In this document: positions 39,346 to 48,820 of the stretch, piece after piece | Position numbering within the stretch: the stretch's first letter is position 1 | Layout of the letters: each line of letters opens with the position of its first letter | The notes under the pieces: model-generated | What the model saw: only the letters and a program-made list of their open reading frames with translations | The model's database searches: none | Told to the model about the DNA's origin: nothing | DNA from: Vagococcus sp. CY52-2 | GTDB taxonomy: Bacteria > Bacillota > Bacilli > Lactobacillales > Vagococcaceae | Length of the DNA: 64,000 nucleotides | Direction: 5' to 3' | NCBI RefSeq assembly: GCF_022655055.1 | Contig: NZ_CP093384.1 | Coordinates: forward strand, 1,302,001-1,366,000 | Program-made: the position numbers and the translations under genes

Positions 39346-41259
39346 ATGACTTATATTAAAGAAAACAAACAAATGCTTGCCACAATCGTCTGTGGTACCC
39401 TTATGTTATTAGGTTTTATTGTAGACAAAAATCACATGAATTTTGCTCCTATTATTTATATTATCGGAATGATTATCGGTGGATTTTCACAGACAAAAGA
39501 AGGAATCGAGGACACAATTGAGAATAAACATTTAAGTGTCGATTTATTAATGGCTCTAGCTGCTATTGGTGCCTGCACAATTCAATTTTATTTTGAAGGA
39601 ATTATGTTAACATTTATTTTTTCATTAAGTGGTTCATTAGAAGAATACACAACAAGTAAAAGTAAAAAAGAAATTGAAAACCTAATGGCTATTCAGCCGG
39701 AAAATGCCTTTTTATTATTAGCTGATAATACAACAAAAGAAGTTCCTGTTGCAGAGCTAAAAATTGGTGATACATTGCTTGTTCCTAAAGGATCAAGTGT
39801 CCCAATTGATGGAGAATTATTAAGTGATCACTCTTCCGTTGATGAAGCCGCCATTACAGGCGAATCTATTCCAGTCGAAAAATTACATCATGATGCTTTA
39901 TTTGCTGGGACAATTAATGTAGGAAATGCTATCTCGATGATAGTAACCAAAGAAGCTAAAGATACCTTGTTTAGTAAAATCATTCAATTAGTTGATGAGG
40001 CACAAAACACGCCTTCAAAAACAGCGAGTTTCTTAGATCGATTTGAAAATACCTATGTTAAAGTTGTATTGGTTATTGTCCCACTAATGATTTTCCTTCC
40101 TTATTTCGTTTTAGGTTGGACTTGGAATGAGAGTTTCTATCGTGGGATGGTTCTATTAGTTGTCGCCTCTCCTTGCGCTCTTGTTGCCTCAGCTACACCT
40201 GCTACTCTAGCTGCTATTTCTAACGGGGCAAAAAATGGCGTTCTTTTTAAAGGTGGCGTCTTTTTAGAATCACTCTCTGATTTAAAAGCTATTACCTTTG
40301 ATAAAACAGGAACTCTTACAAAAGGAATTCCTGTTGTAACAGATGAAATATTTATTGAAACCCAATGCGATAAAGCCATTTCAGCTTTAGTGACCATTGA
40401 AAAAAATTCTACTCATCCTTTAGCCAATGCTATTGTGAGATTCTATCAAGATTCAAAAGTATCTATTAACGATACACTTATTGTAGAAGAAATTACAGGA
40501 TCAGGTATGCAAGCAACTGAAGAAGACACTTTATGGAAAGTTGGAAACAGTGATTTTGTGACAAATAAACACCTTGATAATAAAACGCTGGAAAAAACAT
40601 TGCAATTACAGCAAGAAGGAAAGACAGTCATTTATCTATCTAAAAATAATCAAGTAGTGGCGTTCTTTGGATTACTTGACGTACCAAAACCTGAAGCGAT
40701 TGAATGTGTTAACTATTTTAAAAAAGTTGGTATTACAACTACTATGTTAACAGGTGATCATCACCAAACAGCCAATGCTGTCGCTCAAATAGTTGGCGTG
40801 GATCATGTAATAGCTGACTGTCTACCCGAAGATAAAACGATTTTTATTAAAGAACAAAAAGATAAAGTTGGAACCAACGCTATGATTGGTGATGGAATAA
40901 ATGATGCTCCAGCATTGGCAAATGCAACGATTGGTGTTGCTATGGGGCAAGGAACTGACATTGCTATTGATGTTGCTGATATTGTATTAATGCAAAATGA
41001 TTTAAATAAATTGGCGATGAGTCACGAAATGTCTCTAAAACTAAAAAAAATTGTGACTGAAAATATCATCTTTTCTATTTCTATGATTGTTTTATTGATT
41101 ATCTCAAATTTCTTACAAGTCATTAACCTTCCATTAGGTGTTATTGGACATGAAGGGAGTACCATTTTAGTCATATTAAATGGTTTGAGACTGTTAAAAC
41201 CAATCAAAAAAGAAAAAAAAACTTTCTATACTCAACCCAAAACAAAGACAGCTAACTAA
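39346..41259 (+). CDS. P1B-4-type heavy-metal efflux ATPase (PfeT/FrvA/ZosA-like)
   Basis: This is a heavy-metal P-type ATPase of 637 residues. It has no N-terminal CxxC metal-binding domain. The actuator motif TGES is near residue 168, the transmembrane motif SPCAL near 275, the phosphorylation site DKTGT near 319 and GDGINDAPA near 514. HEGSTILVILNGLR, in the last membrane helices (near 602), is the signature of the P1B-4 subgroup, which exports Fe(II) or Co(II). The start is the ATG at 39346 after AAGGAGG; a longer open reading overlaps uppP. Fur/PerR-like boxes upstream support an iron-efflux role, as in Listeria FrvA and Bacillus PfeT. The metal itself is inferred. Confidence 0.87.
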   Translation: MTYIKENKQMLATIVCGTLMLLGFIVDKNHMNFAPIIYIIGMIIGGFSQTKEGIEDTIENKHLSVDLLMALAAIGACTIQFYFEGIMLTFIFSLSGSLEEYTTSKSKKEIENLMAIQPENAFLLLADNTTKEVPVAELKIGDTLLVPKGSSVPIDGELLSDHSSVDEAAITGESIPVEKLHHDALFAGTINVGNAISMIVTKEAKDTLFSKIIQLVDEAQNTPSKTASFLDRFENTYVKVVLVIVPLMIFLPYFVLGWTWNESFYRGMVLLVVASPCALVASATPATLAAISNGAKNGVLFKGGVFLESLSDLKAITFDKTGTLTKGIPVVTDEIFIETQCDKAISALVTIEKNSTHPLANAIVRFYQDSKVSINDTLIVEEITGSGMQATEEDTLWKVGNSDFVTNKHLDNKTLEKTLQLQQEGKTVIYLSKNNQVVAFFGLLDVPKPEAIECVNYFKKVGITTTMLTGDHHQTANAVAQIVGVDHVIADCLPEDKTIFIKEQKDKVGTNAMIGDGINDAPALANATIGVAMGQGTDIAIDVADIVLMQNDLNKLAMSHEMSLKLKKIVTENIIFSISMIVLLIISNFLQVINLPLGVIGHEGSTILVILNGLRLLKPIKKEKKTFYTQPKTKTAN

Positions 41260-41288
41260 AATCTTGGACAAATTGTCCAAGATTTTTT
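41260..41288 (+). terminator. Terminator after the metal-efflux ATPase
   Basis: Arms AATCTTGGAC and GTCCAAGATT with a 4-base loop are followed by six T. It starts immediately after the stop codon. Confidence 0.9.
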
Positions 41289-41349
41289 CATTGTCATTTA
41301 GAAAACTTTATGATATAGTTTTAAAAACTAGATAAAGGAGTTTTTAATA

Positions 41350-41892
41350 TTGATTAATTCTATTACGGATGATTTAACAGATTTTTCTCTACCTGTATGG
41401 GATGAATTACCAGATATTGATGTTTATATGGACCAATTAGTTACTATTATTGATCGATATTTACAACCTTTATCTGAAAATGGCATACCTTTTAAGCCAT
41501 TAACCCCCTCAATGGTAAATAATTACGTTAAATTAAAGTTAATCCCTAAACCAATCAAAAAAAGATATAGTCGAAAACATATTGCAAGGATTATTGTAAT
41601 TACTATTTTAAAACAAGTATTTGATATTCCTTCTATTCAACAAAGCATTGATTTACAAACTGAAAATACTAATTCAAAAGATGCTTACAATTTATTTTGT
41701 CAGTATCTTCATGAATCACTTCATGCTTTTTCAACACAGGGAGAAACAATTGTATTTAATAATCCCGAAACAGATATCGCCCCTATACGTTGGGCATGTA
41801 TTACAATTGTGAGTAAATTATTTACAGAATGCGCCCTCACATCTACGCTAAATATGATAAACAATAAGGAGATGGTATCACAACATGACTGA
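41350..41892 (+). CDS. DUF1836 domain-containing protein
   Basis: This 180-residue soluble protein of the DUF1836 family starts at a TTG about 9 bases after AAAGGAG. The central region (about residues 55-105: LTPSMVNNYVKLKLIPKP then YSRKHIARIIVITILKQVF) looks like a MerR-type winged helix that reads a helix-turn-helix and dimer region. This suggests a DNA-binding regulator, but its function is not established. It overlaps the degV gene by 8 bases and is therefore coupled to it, so it may act with fatty-acid-binding DegV. Confidence 0.7.
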   Translation: MINSITDDLTDFSLPVWDELPDIDVYMDQLVTIIDRYLQPLSENGIPFKPLTPSMVNNYVKLKLIPKPIKKRYSRKHIARIIVITILKQVFDIPSIQQSIDLQTENTNSKDAYNLFCQYLHESLHAFSTQGETIVFNNPETDIAPIRWACITIVSKLFTECALTSTLNMINNKEMVSQHD

Positions 41893-42739
41893 AAAAATGG
41901 CATTATTTGTTGATTCCGGAATGGACTTACCACCAGAAATCGCAGCACTAGATGGTGTATTTATTGTTCCTTTAAGTATTAATTATTCAAATGGGAGCTT
42001 CTTGGATAAAATCGATATCACAGCCGCTGAAATTTATGACCGATTAGATCAAGAAATCCCCACAACGTCTCTTCCCTCACTTGAAATTATTGAAAATACT
42101 ATTCAGCAAATAAAAAATGAAGGATACACACACATATTAGCTGTATCTATTTCTAGTGGCTTAAGTGGGACTCACAATGCATTAAGATTATTATTAAATG
42201 GTCATGAAGATATCACCTCTCACATTATTGATACGAAAAGTATTGGTATTGGTGGTGGGATACAAGCTGCTTACTTAAAAGAATTAATTGACAAACACTA
42301 TTCATTTGATTCTCTTGTTGAAATTGGAGAATTGTTACCTAAAAAAGGTCGGATCTTTTTTAGTATTCCGACTCTTGAATATTTAAAAAAAGGTGGAAGA
42401 ATTGGTTTAGTTACTTCTATTTTAGGGACAGCTTTAAACCTTAACCCAGTGATTTCATGTAATGATGAAGGGATTTACTATACGGTGACAAAAGCTCGTG
42501 GTAGAAAAAAAAGTTTACAAAAAATGATTGACCAATTAGTCGCTTTTGGTGAAAATAGTACAGACTACCGCATAGGCATTGCATATGGAACCTGTCAAGA
42601 GGAAGCTGAACTTGTCAAAAAAACAATTGAGGAAAAATTACCACATGCTACAGTTATTTATTTTAATGACGTCAGTCCTGTATTAGGGGTTCACACTGGT
42701 CCAGACGTCATTGGTGTCACTATTTTAGATTTAAATTAA
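41885..42739 (+). CDS. DegV family fatty-acid-binding protein (FakB-like)
   Basis: DegV/FakB proteins hold a fatty acid for phosphorylation by FakA, feeding exogenous fatty acids into phospholipids. The 284 residues have the N-terminal LFVDSGMDLPPEIAA, the ISSGLSGTHNALRL segment (about 91-104) with the serine that contacts the carboxylate, and the HTGPDVIG end. A fakA gene is not in this window. Several paralogues are usual, so the fatty-acid preference cannot be stated. It is translationally coupled to the DUF1836 gene. Confidence 0.9.
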   Translation: MTEKMALFVDSGMDLPPEIAALDGVFIVPLSINYSNGSFLDKIDITAAEIYDRLDQEIPTTSLPSLEIIENTIQQIKNEGYTHILAVSISSGLSGTHNALRLLLNGHEDITSHIIDTKSIGIGGGIQAAYLKELIDKHYSFDSLVEIGELLPKKGRIFFSIPTLEYLKKGGRIGLVTSILGTALNLNPVISCNDEGIYYTVTKARGRKKSLQKMIDQLVAFGENSTDYRIGIAYGTCQEEAELVKKTIEEKLPHATVIYFNDVSPVLGVHTGPDVIGVTILDLN

Positions 42740-42759
42740 GAAACATTGCAATTAATTTA

Positions 42760-42788
42760 TTGCAAACTGATTATGGTTTCTGTATAAT
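42760..42788 (+). promoter_or_regulatory. Promoter of rpsT
   Basis: TTGCAA (42760-42765), a 17-base spacer and TATAAT (42783-42788) lie about 58 bases before the rpsT ATG. Confidence 0.82.
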
Positions 42789-42846
42789 GAGAATGTTGAT
42801 TACATATGATTTATCAATGTAAACTCTATGTCGGAGGTGAAAATAA

Positions 42847-43101
42847 ATGCCAAATATCGAATCTGCTATCAAACGTGCTCGCACTAGCAAGATTGCAAAC
42901 GAGTCTAACTCTGCAAAATTAAGCAAAATGCGTACTGCTATGAAGAAATTTGAAAAAGCTGTAGAAGAAAATGCTGATAATCAACAAGAATTATTAGTTG
43001 CTGCTACACGCGAAATTGATATGGTTAGTGCAAAAGGATTAATCCATCAAAACAAAGCAAACCGTGAAAAATCACGTTTAGCTAAAAAAATCGCAAAATA
43101 A
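42847..43101 (+). CDS. rpsT: 30S ribosomal protein S20
   Basis: S20 binds 16S rRNA early in 30S assembly. The 84-residue basic helical protein begins [15 protein letters not shown] and ends [16 protein letters not shown], both typical. CGGAGGTG precedes the ATG by a standard spacing. It converges on holA, the usual neighbour in Firmicutes, and shares a terminator with it. Confidence 0.97.
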   Translation: MPNIESAIKRARTSKIANESNSAKLSKMRTAMKKFEKAVEENADNQQELLVAATREIDMVSAKGLIHQNKANREKSRLAKKIAK

Positions 43102-43149
43102 AAAAACTTGATTGACTGAATCTTTTGATTTCTAGTCATCAAGTTTTTT
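43101..43149. terminator. Bidirectional terminator between rpsT and holA
   Basis: Arms AAAAAACTTGAT and ATCAAGTTTTTT, extended inward by GACT/AGTC, form a hairpin with A and T flanks that serves both converging genes. Confidence 0.87.
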
Positions 43150-43152
43150 CTT

Positions 43153-44172
43153 TTATTTAAATTGTTTCATTAAAAAGAGTTCAAACAACAAATTAGCATC
43201 CATATAACCTGATTTCATCTTATAATCATTTTCGACTAAATAATCAAAAATAGCACCTAGTGTTTTTAAATCAAATTTTTTTGCTTCTTGTAGTGATAGT
43301 TTTATTCTATAGGGATGGATTTTCAACACATCAATCATATTACTTTGTTGATAATGCCTTTCTGCCATTATTTTCACTTGTAACAACAAACGAAACTGAC
43401 TAATTAAAATAGCGTTAATTTTAATAGGGTCTTCTCCTTGTAGTAATAATTCATTATATAAAGCCAATGATTGCTCTTTTTGATTAGCTAAAATATACTT
43501 CAGTAAGTCAAAAATACTATGTTCTAGTGACCTTGGGATGAGTTGTTTAACCATCTCTTTGGTTATTTTTTTTGATTCAGTTGCTACCAAAAACAATTTA
43601 TCTAATTCATTCATCATTTGGCTAAGATTAGCATTCGTCAAATAAATAAATTCTTCAAACGCCTCTTTGCTTATCTCGTAGCCTTCATTTTTTATCGTAT
43701 CTGAAACATATTGTTGTGCCAAACGATTCGTCATATCCGAAACATCAATCAGTGTTGCTTCTTTTTTTAATTTTTTTACTATTTTCTTACGTTCGTCTAA
43801 CTTATCATAAGGTGCTAAAAACACTAATATCGTTGATGGGGAAGGCTCATCAAGATAGTCTAATAATGTATTTAAATTATGTTCAACATCTGTCTTTTTC
43901 TTTTCACCTGTCAAAAAGTATGGTTCTTGAATGAAGATAATCTTTCTTTCTCCAAAAAAAGGAATCGTTTGTGCTTCTATCATAACGTTATCTAACAAGT
44001 CTTGCTTCATATCAAAAGTCATCAAGTTAAAAGATTGCTCTTCTTCTTCCATGCCAGATGCGATTAATTGTTGTTTAAATTGATTAGTAAGATACCGCTC
44101 TTTTCCCAATAGGACATAAACAGAATCAAATTTTTTTTCTTTAATTTTTGCGATTTCTTTTTGAAAACTCAC
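43153..44172 (-). CDS. holA: DNA polymerase III subunit delta
   Basis: HolA opens the sliding clamp as part of the clamp loader. The 339 residues show the N-terminal VYVLLGKERYLTNQFKQQL, the central AAA+-like region without nucleotide-binding motifs, and the C-terminal domain with GEDPIKINAILISQFRLLLQV. The start is probably the GTG at 44172. It follows comEC, as in Bacillus and streptococci. Confidence 0.94.
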   Translation of the reverse strand: MSFQKEIAKIKEKKFDSVYVLLGKERYLTNQFKQQLIASGMEEEEQSFNLMTFDMKQDLLDNVMIEAQTIPFFGERKIIFIQEPYFLTGEKKKTDVEHNLNTLLDYLDEPSPSTILVFLAPYDKLDERKKIVKKLKKEATLIDVSDMTNRLAQQYVSDTIKNEGYEISKEAFEEFIYLTNANLSQMMNELDKLFLVATESKKITKEMVKQLIPRSLEHSIFDLLKYILANQKEQSLALYNELLLQGEDPIKINAILISQFRLLLQVKIMAERHYQQSNMIDVLKIHPYRIKLSLQEAKKFDLKTLGAIFDYLVENDYKMKSGYMDANLLFELFLMKQFK

Positions 44173-44221
44173 TTATTACGACACATCCTTCTTGTCTTCT
44201 CTTCACTATTCTAACAGATTT

Positions 44222-46525
44222 TTATTTTATTGACTTCATTTTCAACATCTCTTTTTTAAAAGGTAACCATTTTTGATAAATCATCCCATCTTCATCTGTC
44301 CTAAAAATAGTAATATGATGATTGGTTAAGGTATCCAGTGTTTCTGGTGAAGGATGTTTAAATCGATTATTTTCTCCGACAAGTATTATAGCTTGGTTGG
44401 GATCTACTTTTTCTATGAAGTCATGATAACTAGATGTTTTACTACCATGATGCCCAACTTTAATACAGTCTGCCTTTAGGTCATCTTGTTTGTATTGATC
44501 CATTAAACGCAATTCTCCTTCTTTTTCTAAGTCACCCATTAATAAAAATGCTTTTTGATGAATCGTAACCTTTAATACAAGCGAATCATTATTTTGACCA
44601 TCGCCTACACCTAAAGGAGATAATACATCAAATTGTAAATTAGATAGCGTTAATTGATTTTTCTGAGTTACTGGATGAACAGATGATACATTCATTTTCT
44701 CTAATTTTCGTTGGAAATTCTCTTGTTCATATGCCCCTGGTGTGGTAATAATCTGTTTAATCGTTACCTCTTCACTTAATCGGTCCATATCACCAAAATG
44801 ATCTTCATGAGCATGTGTAATAAAAAGAGCATCTAGTTTTGATATCCCCTTACTTTTTAAAAATGGCAGTAAAGTGTAATCAGCATTTCGCTTACTGTTT
44901 ATTTTTTGCTTCCAAGCCTCTTGCTCAAAAGATAAACTTCCGCCTGTATCAATTAAATAATTCCCTTGATAAAATGGAAGCTGAATAAAAATCGCATCTC
45001 CTTGTCCTACATCAACAAAAGCAATTATACCAAAAGGATTGATGTATTTAATACTCAGTATCATAAACGGACTTAGCAAAATAAAGGATACCTGTTTTGC
45101 TGATATTTTTTTTACTTTCTCCCAGTAAATTAAACAACCAAATTGGCCAATAATGATAAGAATAAGTAATACTTTAGAAAATGTTCCAGTTGTGACTTGA
45201 AACATCGTCCACTTTTGACACCATATAGCAAATAAATGAATCATTCTCACAATACTTTCTATCGAAATGATAATAAAGTTGGGTAAGAATGCTAACATTA
45301 TGAAACTAATGACTAATAGTGGTAGTAATACTTGGAATAAAATAGGTGTGAATAATAAACTAAATAAACCAGATAAAATATTGAACTCAAAAAAGTAATA
45401 GCAAATTAATGGAAGAGAAAAAAACGTTAACAATAATTGAAAAAATATTGTCTGTTGATATTTTTTATAGATGGATATAATTGGTTGGATAAATATAATT
45501 AAAAAACTTAAATAATAGCTAAGTACTCCCCCAATAGTCAGTAAAACGGTTGGAAATAAAAACGTATGGATAAATAATGTCACACTCCAACAATCCAGTG
45601 AACTCAAATACCACTGATAATGAGTTGAACTCTTTTTTATAATATGTTGCAAACTTGCTCGAATCACTCCAACACTATAACCTGAGAGACCAACGAATAG
45701 CAATAAAAATAAACATTCTATGATTGACGTGGCTTCTTTTGTAATGCCTGCTCTTAGTAATACTGATCGTATCATCATCACTAAAAAAGTAACATGTAGA
45801 CCAGACAAAGCAAATAAGTGCGACAAACTTAATTTATTCCATACCTCTCTATTTTCTCCGTCATTGATTCCTAATAGTAAACTAGTCATGTAAAACGACG
45901 TATAAGGTAAAAAAGTTTGATTAATTGACTGATAAGAAGATGCTCGAAAACTTGATATCAACTCAATTGGATGAATAATAGATAGTGATTTTTCTTTAAC
46001 TTCCACAATATCTTTTAGCTGATAAATTCCAACGACTTGTTGAGAAAATAAATAGTTGCTATAATCAAAACCATTTAAATTGCGTTTTGATTGTGCTGAA
46101 ACTTTTTCTTGACTGCTCGTTATAACCAATGGGTGATTAACTGATAACAAAGCCTCTTTTTCTTCTTTAGAAGTCAGTTTATATCGTAAAAAATAGCGAC
46201 GATGATTCTTCTTCGCTTTAGCTTTAACAAAATCACCGTCTACTTGTAATGTGTCAGGCAGTACTGTCCATGTTTCTTTATCTTCATTAATAAATACATC
46301 GTGTCTATAAGGGACTGTTAGAAAAAAATAACCATTTGATAAAATAAAGCAAACAATACTCAGCATGAATAGCCTAGAATTGTTTAAACGCCATACATGA
46401 ACCGTACAAAATAATACTAAAAAAAGCCCTATCCACGATTGATTTAATAAACATAATAGCCATATCACAAATATCATCAAAGGATAAAAAAAATACCCCT
46501 TTACAGAGGTATTTTCTTTAATCAT
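44222..46525 (-). CDS. comEC: DNA internalisation competence protein ComEC/Rec2
   Basis: ComEC is the membrane channel that passes transforming single-stranded DNA into the cell. The N-terminal part has two membrane helices, followed by an OB-like extracellular region. The central competence domain has many helices (LLLGINDGENREVW, LFALSGLHVTFLVMMIRS). The C-terminal MBL domain contains VDVGQGDAIFIQLP and THAHEDHFGD, with further HHGSKTS. The start is taken as the ATG at 46525, overlapping comEB by 8 bases, giving about 767 residues. The gene looks intact, so DNA uptake machinery may be functional. Confidence 0.94.
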   Translation of the reverse strand: MIKENTSVKGYFFYPLMIFVIWLLCLLNQSWIGLFLVLFCTVHVWRLNNSRLFMLSIVCFILSNGYFFLTVPYRHDVFINEDKETWTVLPDTLQVDGDFVKAKAKKNHRRYFLRYKLTSKEEKEALLSVNHPLVITSSQEKVSAQSKRNLNGFDYSNYLFSQQVVGIYQLKDIVEVKEKSLSIIHPIELISSFRASSYQSINQTFLPYTSFYMTSLLLGINDGENREVWNKLSLSHLFALSGLHVTFLVMMIRSVLLRAGITKEATSIIECLFLLLFVGLSGYSVGVIRASLQHIIKKSSTHYQWYLSSLDCWSVTLFIHTFLFPTVLLTIGGVLSYYLSFLIIFIQPIISIYKKYQQTIFFQLLLTFFSLPLICYYFFEFNILSGLFSLLFTPILFQVLLPLLVISFIMLAFLPNFIIISIESIVRMIHLFAIWCQKWTMFQVTTGTFSKVLLILIIIGQFGCLIYWEKVKKISAKQVSFILLSPFMILSIKYINPFGIIAFVDVGQGDAIFIQLPFYQGNYLIDTGGSLSFEQEAWKQKINSKRNADYTLLPFLKSKGISKLDALFITHAHEDHFGDMDRLSEEVTIKQIITTPGAYEQENFQRKLEKMNVSSVHPVTQKNQLTLSNLQFDVLSPLGVGDGQNNDSLVLKVTIHQKAFLLMGDLEKEGELRLMDQYKQDDLKADCIKVGHHGSKTSSYHDFIEKVDPNQAIILVGENNRFKHPSPETLDTLTNHHITIFRTDEDGMIYQKWLPFKKEMLKMKSIK

Positions 46526-46994
46526 TGTCTTCACCAAAAGCAAGTGTGTCAAAATATTCTTGAGATAACGTGACTTTATCAATTGTTGCGCCCGCTTGTT
46601 TAATCAATTTCATTGCATAATCATCATTTCGATAATCTTTCAAATAGTGAATCATTTTAATCCCCGCTTGTAAAATCATTTTAGTGCATTGTAAACAGGG
46701 AAAGTGTGTCACATAAATTTCTGCCCCATCTGTTTCAACGCCAAATTTTGCGCATTGTAAAATAGCATTCATCTCTGCATGGATGGTTCGTACACAATGT
46801 CCATCAACAAGGTAACATCCTTCATCTATGCAATGAACATCTCCCGTTACAGATCCATTATATCCTCCAGCTATTATTCGTCTATCTCGGACAATTGTTG
46901 CTCCAACTGATAATCTTGTACATGTGCTACGTAAAGATAACAATAGACTTTGAGCCATAAAGTATTGATCCCAAGGAATTCTTTCTCTTCTCAT
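46518..46994 (-). CDS. comEB: ComE operon protein 2 (ComEB), dCMP deaminase-like
   Basis: This is a cytidine/deoxycytidylate deaminase family protein of 158 residues. Zinc ligands and catalytic Glu are in HAEMNAILQC (about residues 72-81) and PCLQCTK (about 100-106). In this locus it is named ComEB, although it is not essential for transformation in Bacillus. It probably deaminates dCMP to dUMP. It overlaps comEC and lies about 106 bases after comEA. Confidence 0.92.
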   Translation of the reverse strand: MRRERIPWDQYFMAQSLLLSLRSTCTRLSVGATIVRDRRIIAGGYNGSVTGDVHCIDEGCYLVDGHCVRTIHAEMNAILQCAKFGVETDGAEIYVTHFPCLQCTKMILQAGIKMIHYLKDYRNDDYAMKLIKQAGATIDKVTLSQEYFDTLAFGEDND

Positions 46995-47100
46995 CTTTAA
47001 ACCTCTTTTTCTTTAACTTAAGTTTATTGTAATTGATTTTTAATGTTTTAACTAGTTATTTTATTTATTCAACTATAACATCTTCCACTTTTCTATTCTT

Positions 47101-47730
47101 CTACACTATGATGGATGATTTTAAACTTTCAAAAGTTTTTTCACCAATACCATCAACATTTGTTAAATCTTCTATTGTTTTAAATAACCCTTTTTCTTCA
47201 CGGTATTTAATAATACTTTCTGCTTTTTTCTCACCAATACCATTTAATGTTTTTAACTCATCTATGGTTGCTGTATTAAGATTAATTAAATCTGACTTAC
47301 TTGAGTCTTGCTTGTCTTTTCCATTACTTTGTAGCATTGGTATGTCATCTAGTACTTCGCCCTCTTTTGGGATGTAAATAACCATTTGATCACTTACACG
47401 CTCAGATAGATTCACCCGTTTATCATCAGCATTAGATAAAAATCCGCCTGCTAATTCCACGACATTCAATACTCTCATATTACCAGTTACTTGATAAATA
47501 CCTGGATTGATAACCGCACCCTTAATATCTACATACATCTCATCAGTTGATATAACATTTTTTTCAATATTTTCTCTTAGTGTACTATTCGTTGTGATAG
47601 TGGTGGACTCCTCAACTATTATCTTATTTGCAGAAAACATTCTTATCAGCACAAAAGCACTCACTATAATCATACTTACAACGCCAAGTACAAGCCATTT
47701 TTTATCTTCTAATTTTTTAAAACGATTCAT
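47101..47730 (-). CDS. comEA: Competence DNA receptor ComEA
   Basis: ComEA is the membrane-anchored DNA-binding receptor of the transformation machinery. It has one N-terminal membrane helix (about residues 11-33), a SLBB domain (VDIKGAVINPGIYQVTGNMRV) and two C-terminal helix-hairpin-helix motifs (LNTATIDELKTLNGIGEKKAE and IEDLTNVDGIGEKTFE). The start is the ATG at 47730, with GAAAGGAGAGG upstream, giving about 209 residues. It starts comEA-comEB-comEC. Confidence 0.95.
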   Translation of the reverse strand: MNRFKKLEDKKWLVLGVVSMIIVSAFVLIRMFSANKIIVEESTTITTNSTLRENIEKNVISTDEMYVDIKGAVINPGIYQVTGNMRVLNVVELAGGFLSNADDKRVNLSERVSDQMVIYIPKEGEVLDDIPMLQSNGKDKQDSSKSDLINLNTATIDELKTLNGIGEKKAESIIKYREEKGLFKTIEDLTNVDGIGEKTFESLKSSIIV

Positions 47731-47760
47731 CTTACCTCTCCTTTCATTAATAGATACGAA

Positions 47761-47796
47761 AAAACACACGTCTTATTCCTAAGGCGTGTGTTTTTC
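47761..47796 (-). terminator. Terminator after the PDZ-Lon protease gene
   Basis: Sixteen-base arms around ACACACG/CGTGTGT and CTTA/TAAG (one mismatch) with a 4-base loop are followed by six T on the minus strand. The stop codon of the protease gene falls in the loop. It separates the protease from comEA. Confidence 0.85.
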
Positions 47797-48804
47797 TAAG
47801 TAATTTATCGCATCTTGAATCGTTTTAACAGGTACCACTTTTAGTGAAAGATGATTTTTATCCGCTGATTCCTTGGCTAATTCATAATTCGTTTTTCCTT
47901 CTGTTTCATTATTCGGGGCGAAAAATATCGTTGCTCCAGCTTTTTCAGCTGCCACTACCTTTTTCTCGATTCCGCCAATATCTCCTACTTTTCCTTTATC
48001 GTTAATCGTTCCTGTCCCTGCAATATTTCGTCCTTGTTTTAAATCTTTCTGACTTAACATGCTATAAAGTTCCAAACTAAACATTAATCCCGCTGAAGGA
48101 CCACTTACACCTTGTGTATTAAATTGAATGTCTTTCTTAGTATCAATAGATGTTTGATCCACAACAGTCACACCAATTCCCGGTCGATTTAATTTTGGTA
48201 ACTTAATAATTTTTCCATCAGCCACTTCTTCGTGCCCATTTCGCTCATAACCAATAGAAAGAGATTCATCAATTGGCATCTTTTGTAAAGTTTGAATAAA
48301 ATCATTCGATTGTAGCATTGTCTTTCCATTTAATTTTTGAATTAAATCACCCACTTCTAATTTTTTATAAAAACTAGAATAGTCTGCAACAGATAATACA
48401 TAAATCCCTTTATATACACGCCTATAAGGAATATCAGCTAATTCCAATGCAATCTGGATGGCTTCATTTTTTGAGTCTTCCATATTATATTCTTGAATAC
48501 GTTCATACTCAGCTGAATTGGAGTCACCTAATATGTCTTGTTGGGGAATTAGCTCTGCATTACGATCCAATTTACTTAATAAAACCGTTAAAACATTGGC
48601 TTTTTGGACTTGAACTGTCGTCATCATAAACGAGCCTTCTTGCGTATCCTTTTTACCATCTACAGTAATAATTTGATTTAATTTATCAGCACTACCTGGC
48701 GATTCAATATAATAGGGTAATGGAAAAATTAAAACAAATAAAATCACTAAAACACCTAACACTTTTAGATAAAATGATTTCTTTTTAAAAAGCTCCTTGT
48801 TCAT
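47779..48804 (-). CDS. SepM/YlbL family PDZ-domain Lon-like serine protease
   Basis: This is a membrane-anchored secreted-side protease. It has one N-terminal membrane helix (about residues 11-31), a PDZ domain (about 115-200, SVADYSSFYKKLEVGDLIQKL) and a Lon-type proteolytic domain with the catalytic Ser in GVSGPSAGLMF. The catalytic Lys is probably in GTINDKGKVGDIGGIEKKV. It has 341 residues. In Streptococcus mutans the relative SepM trims the competence pheromone. Whether this protein processes a pheromone is unknown, but it lies immediately upstream of the comE operon. It follows coaD. Confidence 0.9.
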   Translation of the reverse strand: MNKELFKKKSFYLKVLGVLVILFVLIFPLPYYIESPGSADKLNQIITVDGKKDTQEGSFMMTTVQVQKANVLTVLLSKLDRNAELIPQQDILGDSNSAEYERIQEYNMEDSKNEAIQIALELADIPYRRVYKGIYVLSVADYSSFYKKLEVGDLIQKLNGKTMLQSNDFIQTLQKMPIDESLSIGYERNGHEEVADGKIIKLPKLNRPGIGVTVVDQTSIDTKKDIQFNTQGVSGPSAGLMFSLELYSMLSQKDLKQGRNIAGTGTINDKGKVGDIGGIEKKVVAAEKAGATIFFAPNNETEGKTNYELAKESADKNHLSLKVVPVKTIQDAINYLEKHTP

Positions 48805-48820
48805 GACTATAACCTTCTTA

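Noticed and set aside
42746-42765. TTGCAAT/ATTGCAA inverted repeat upstream of rpsT
   Set aside because: One arm is the -35 box and TTGCAA is self-complementary, so the symmetry is partly trivial. There is no T tail for a terminator and no known operator match.
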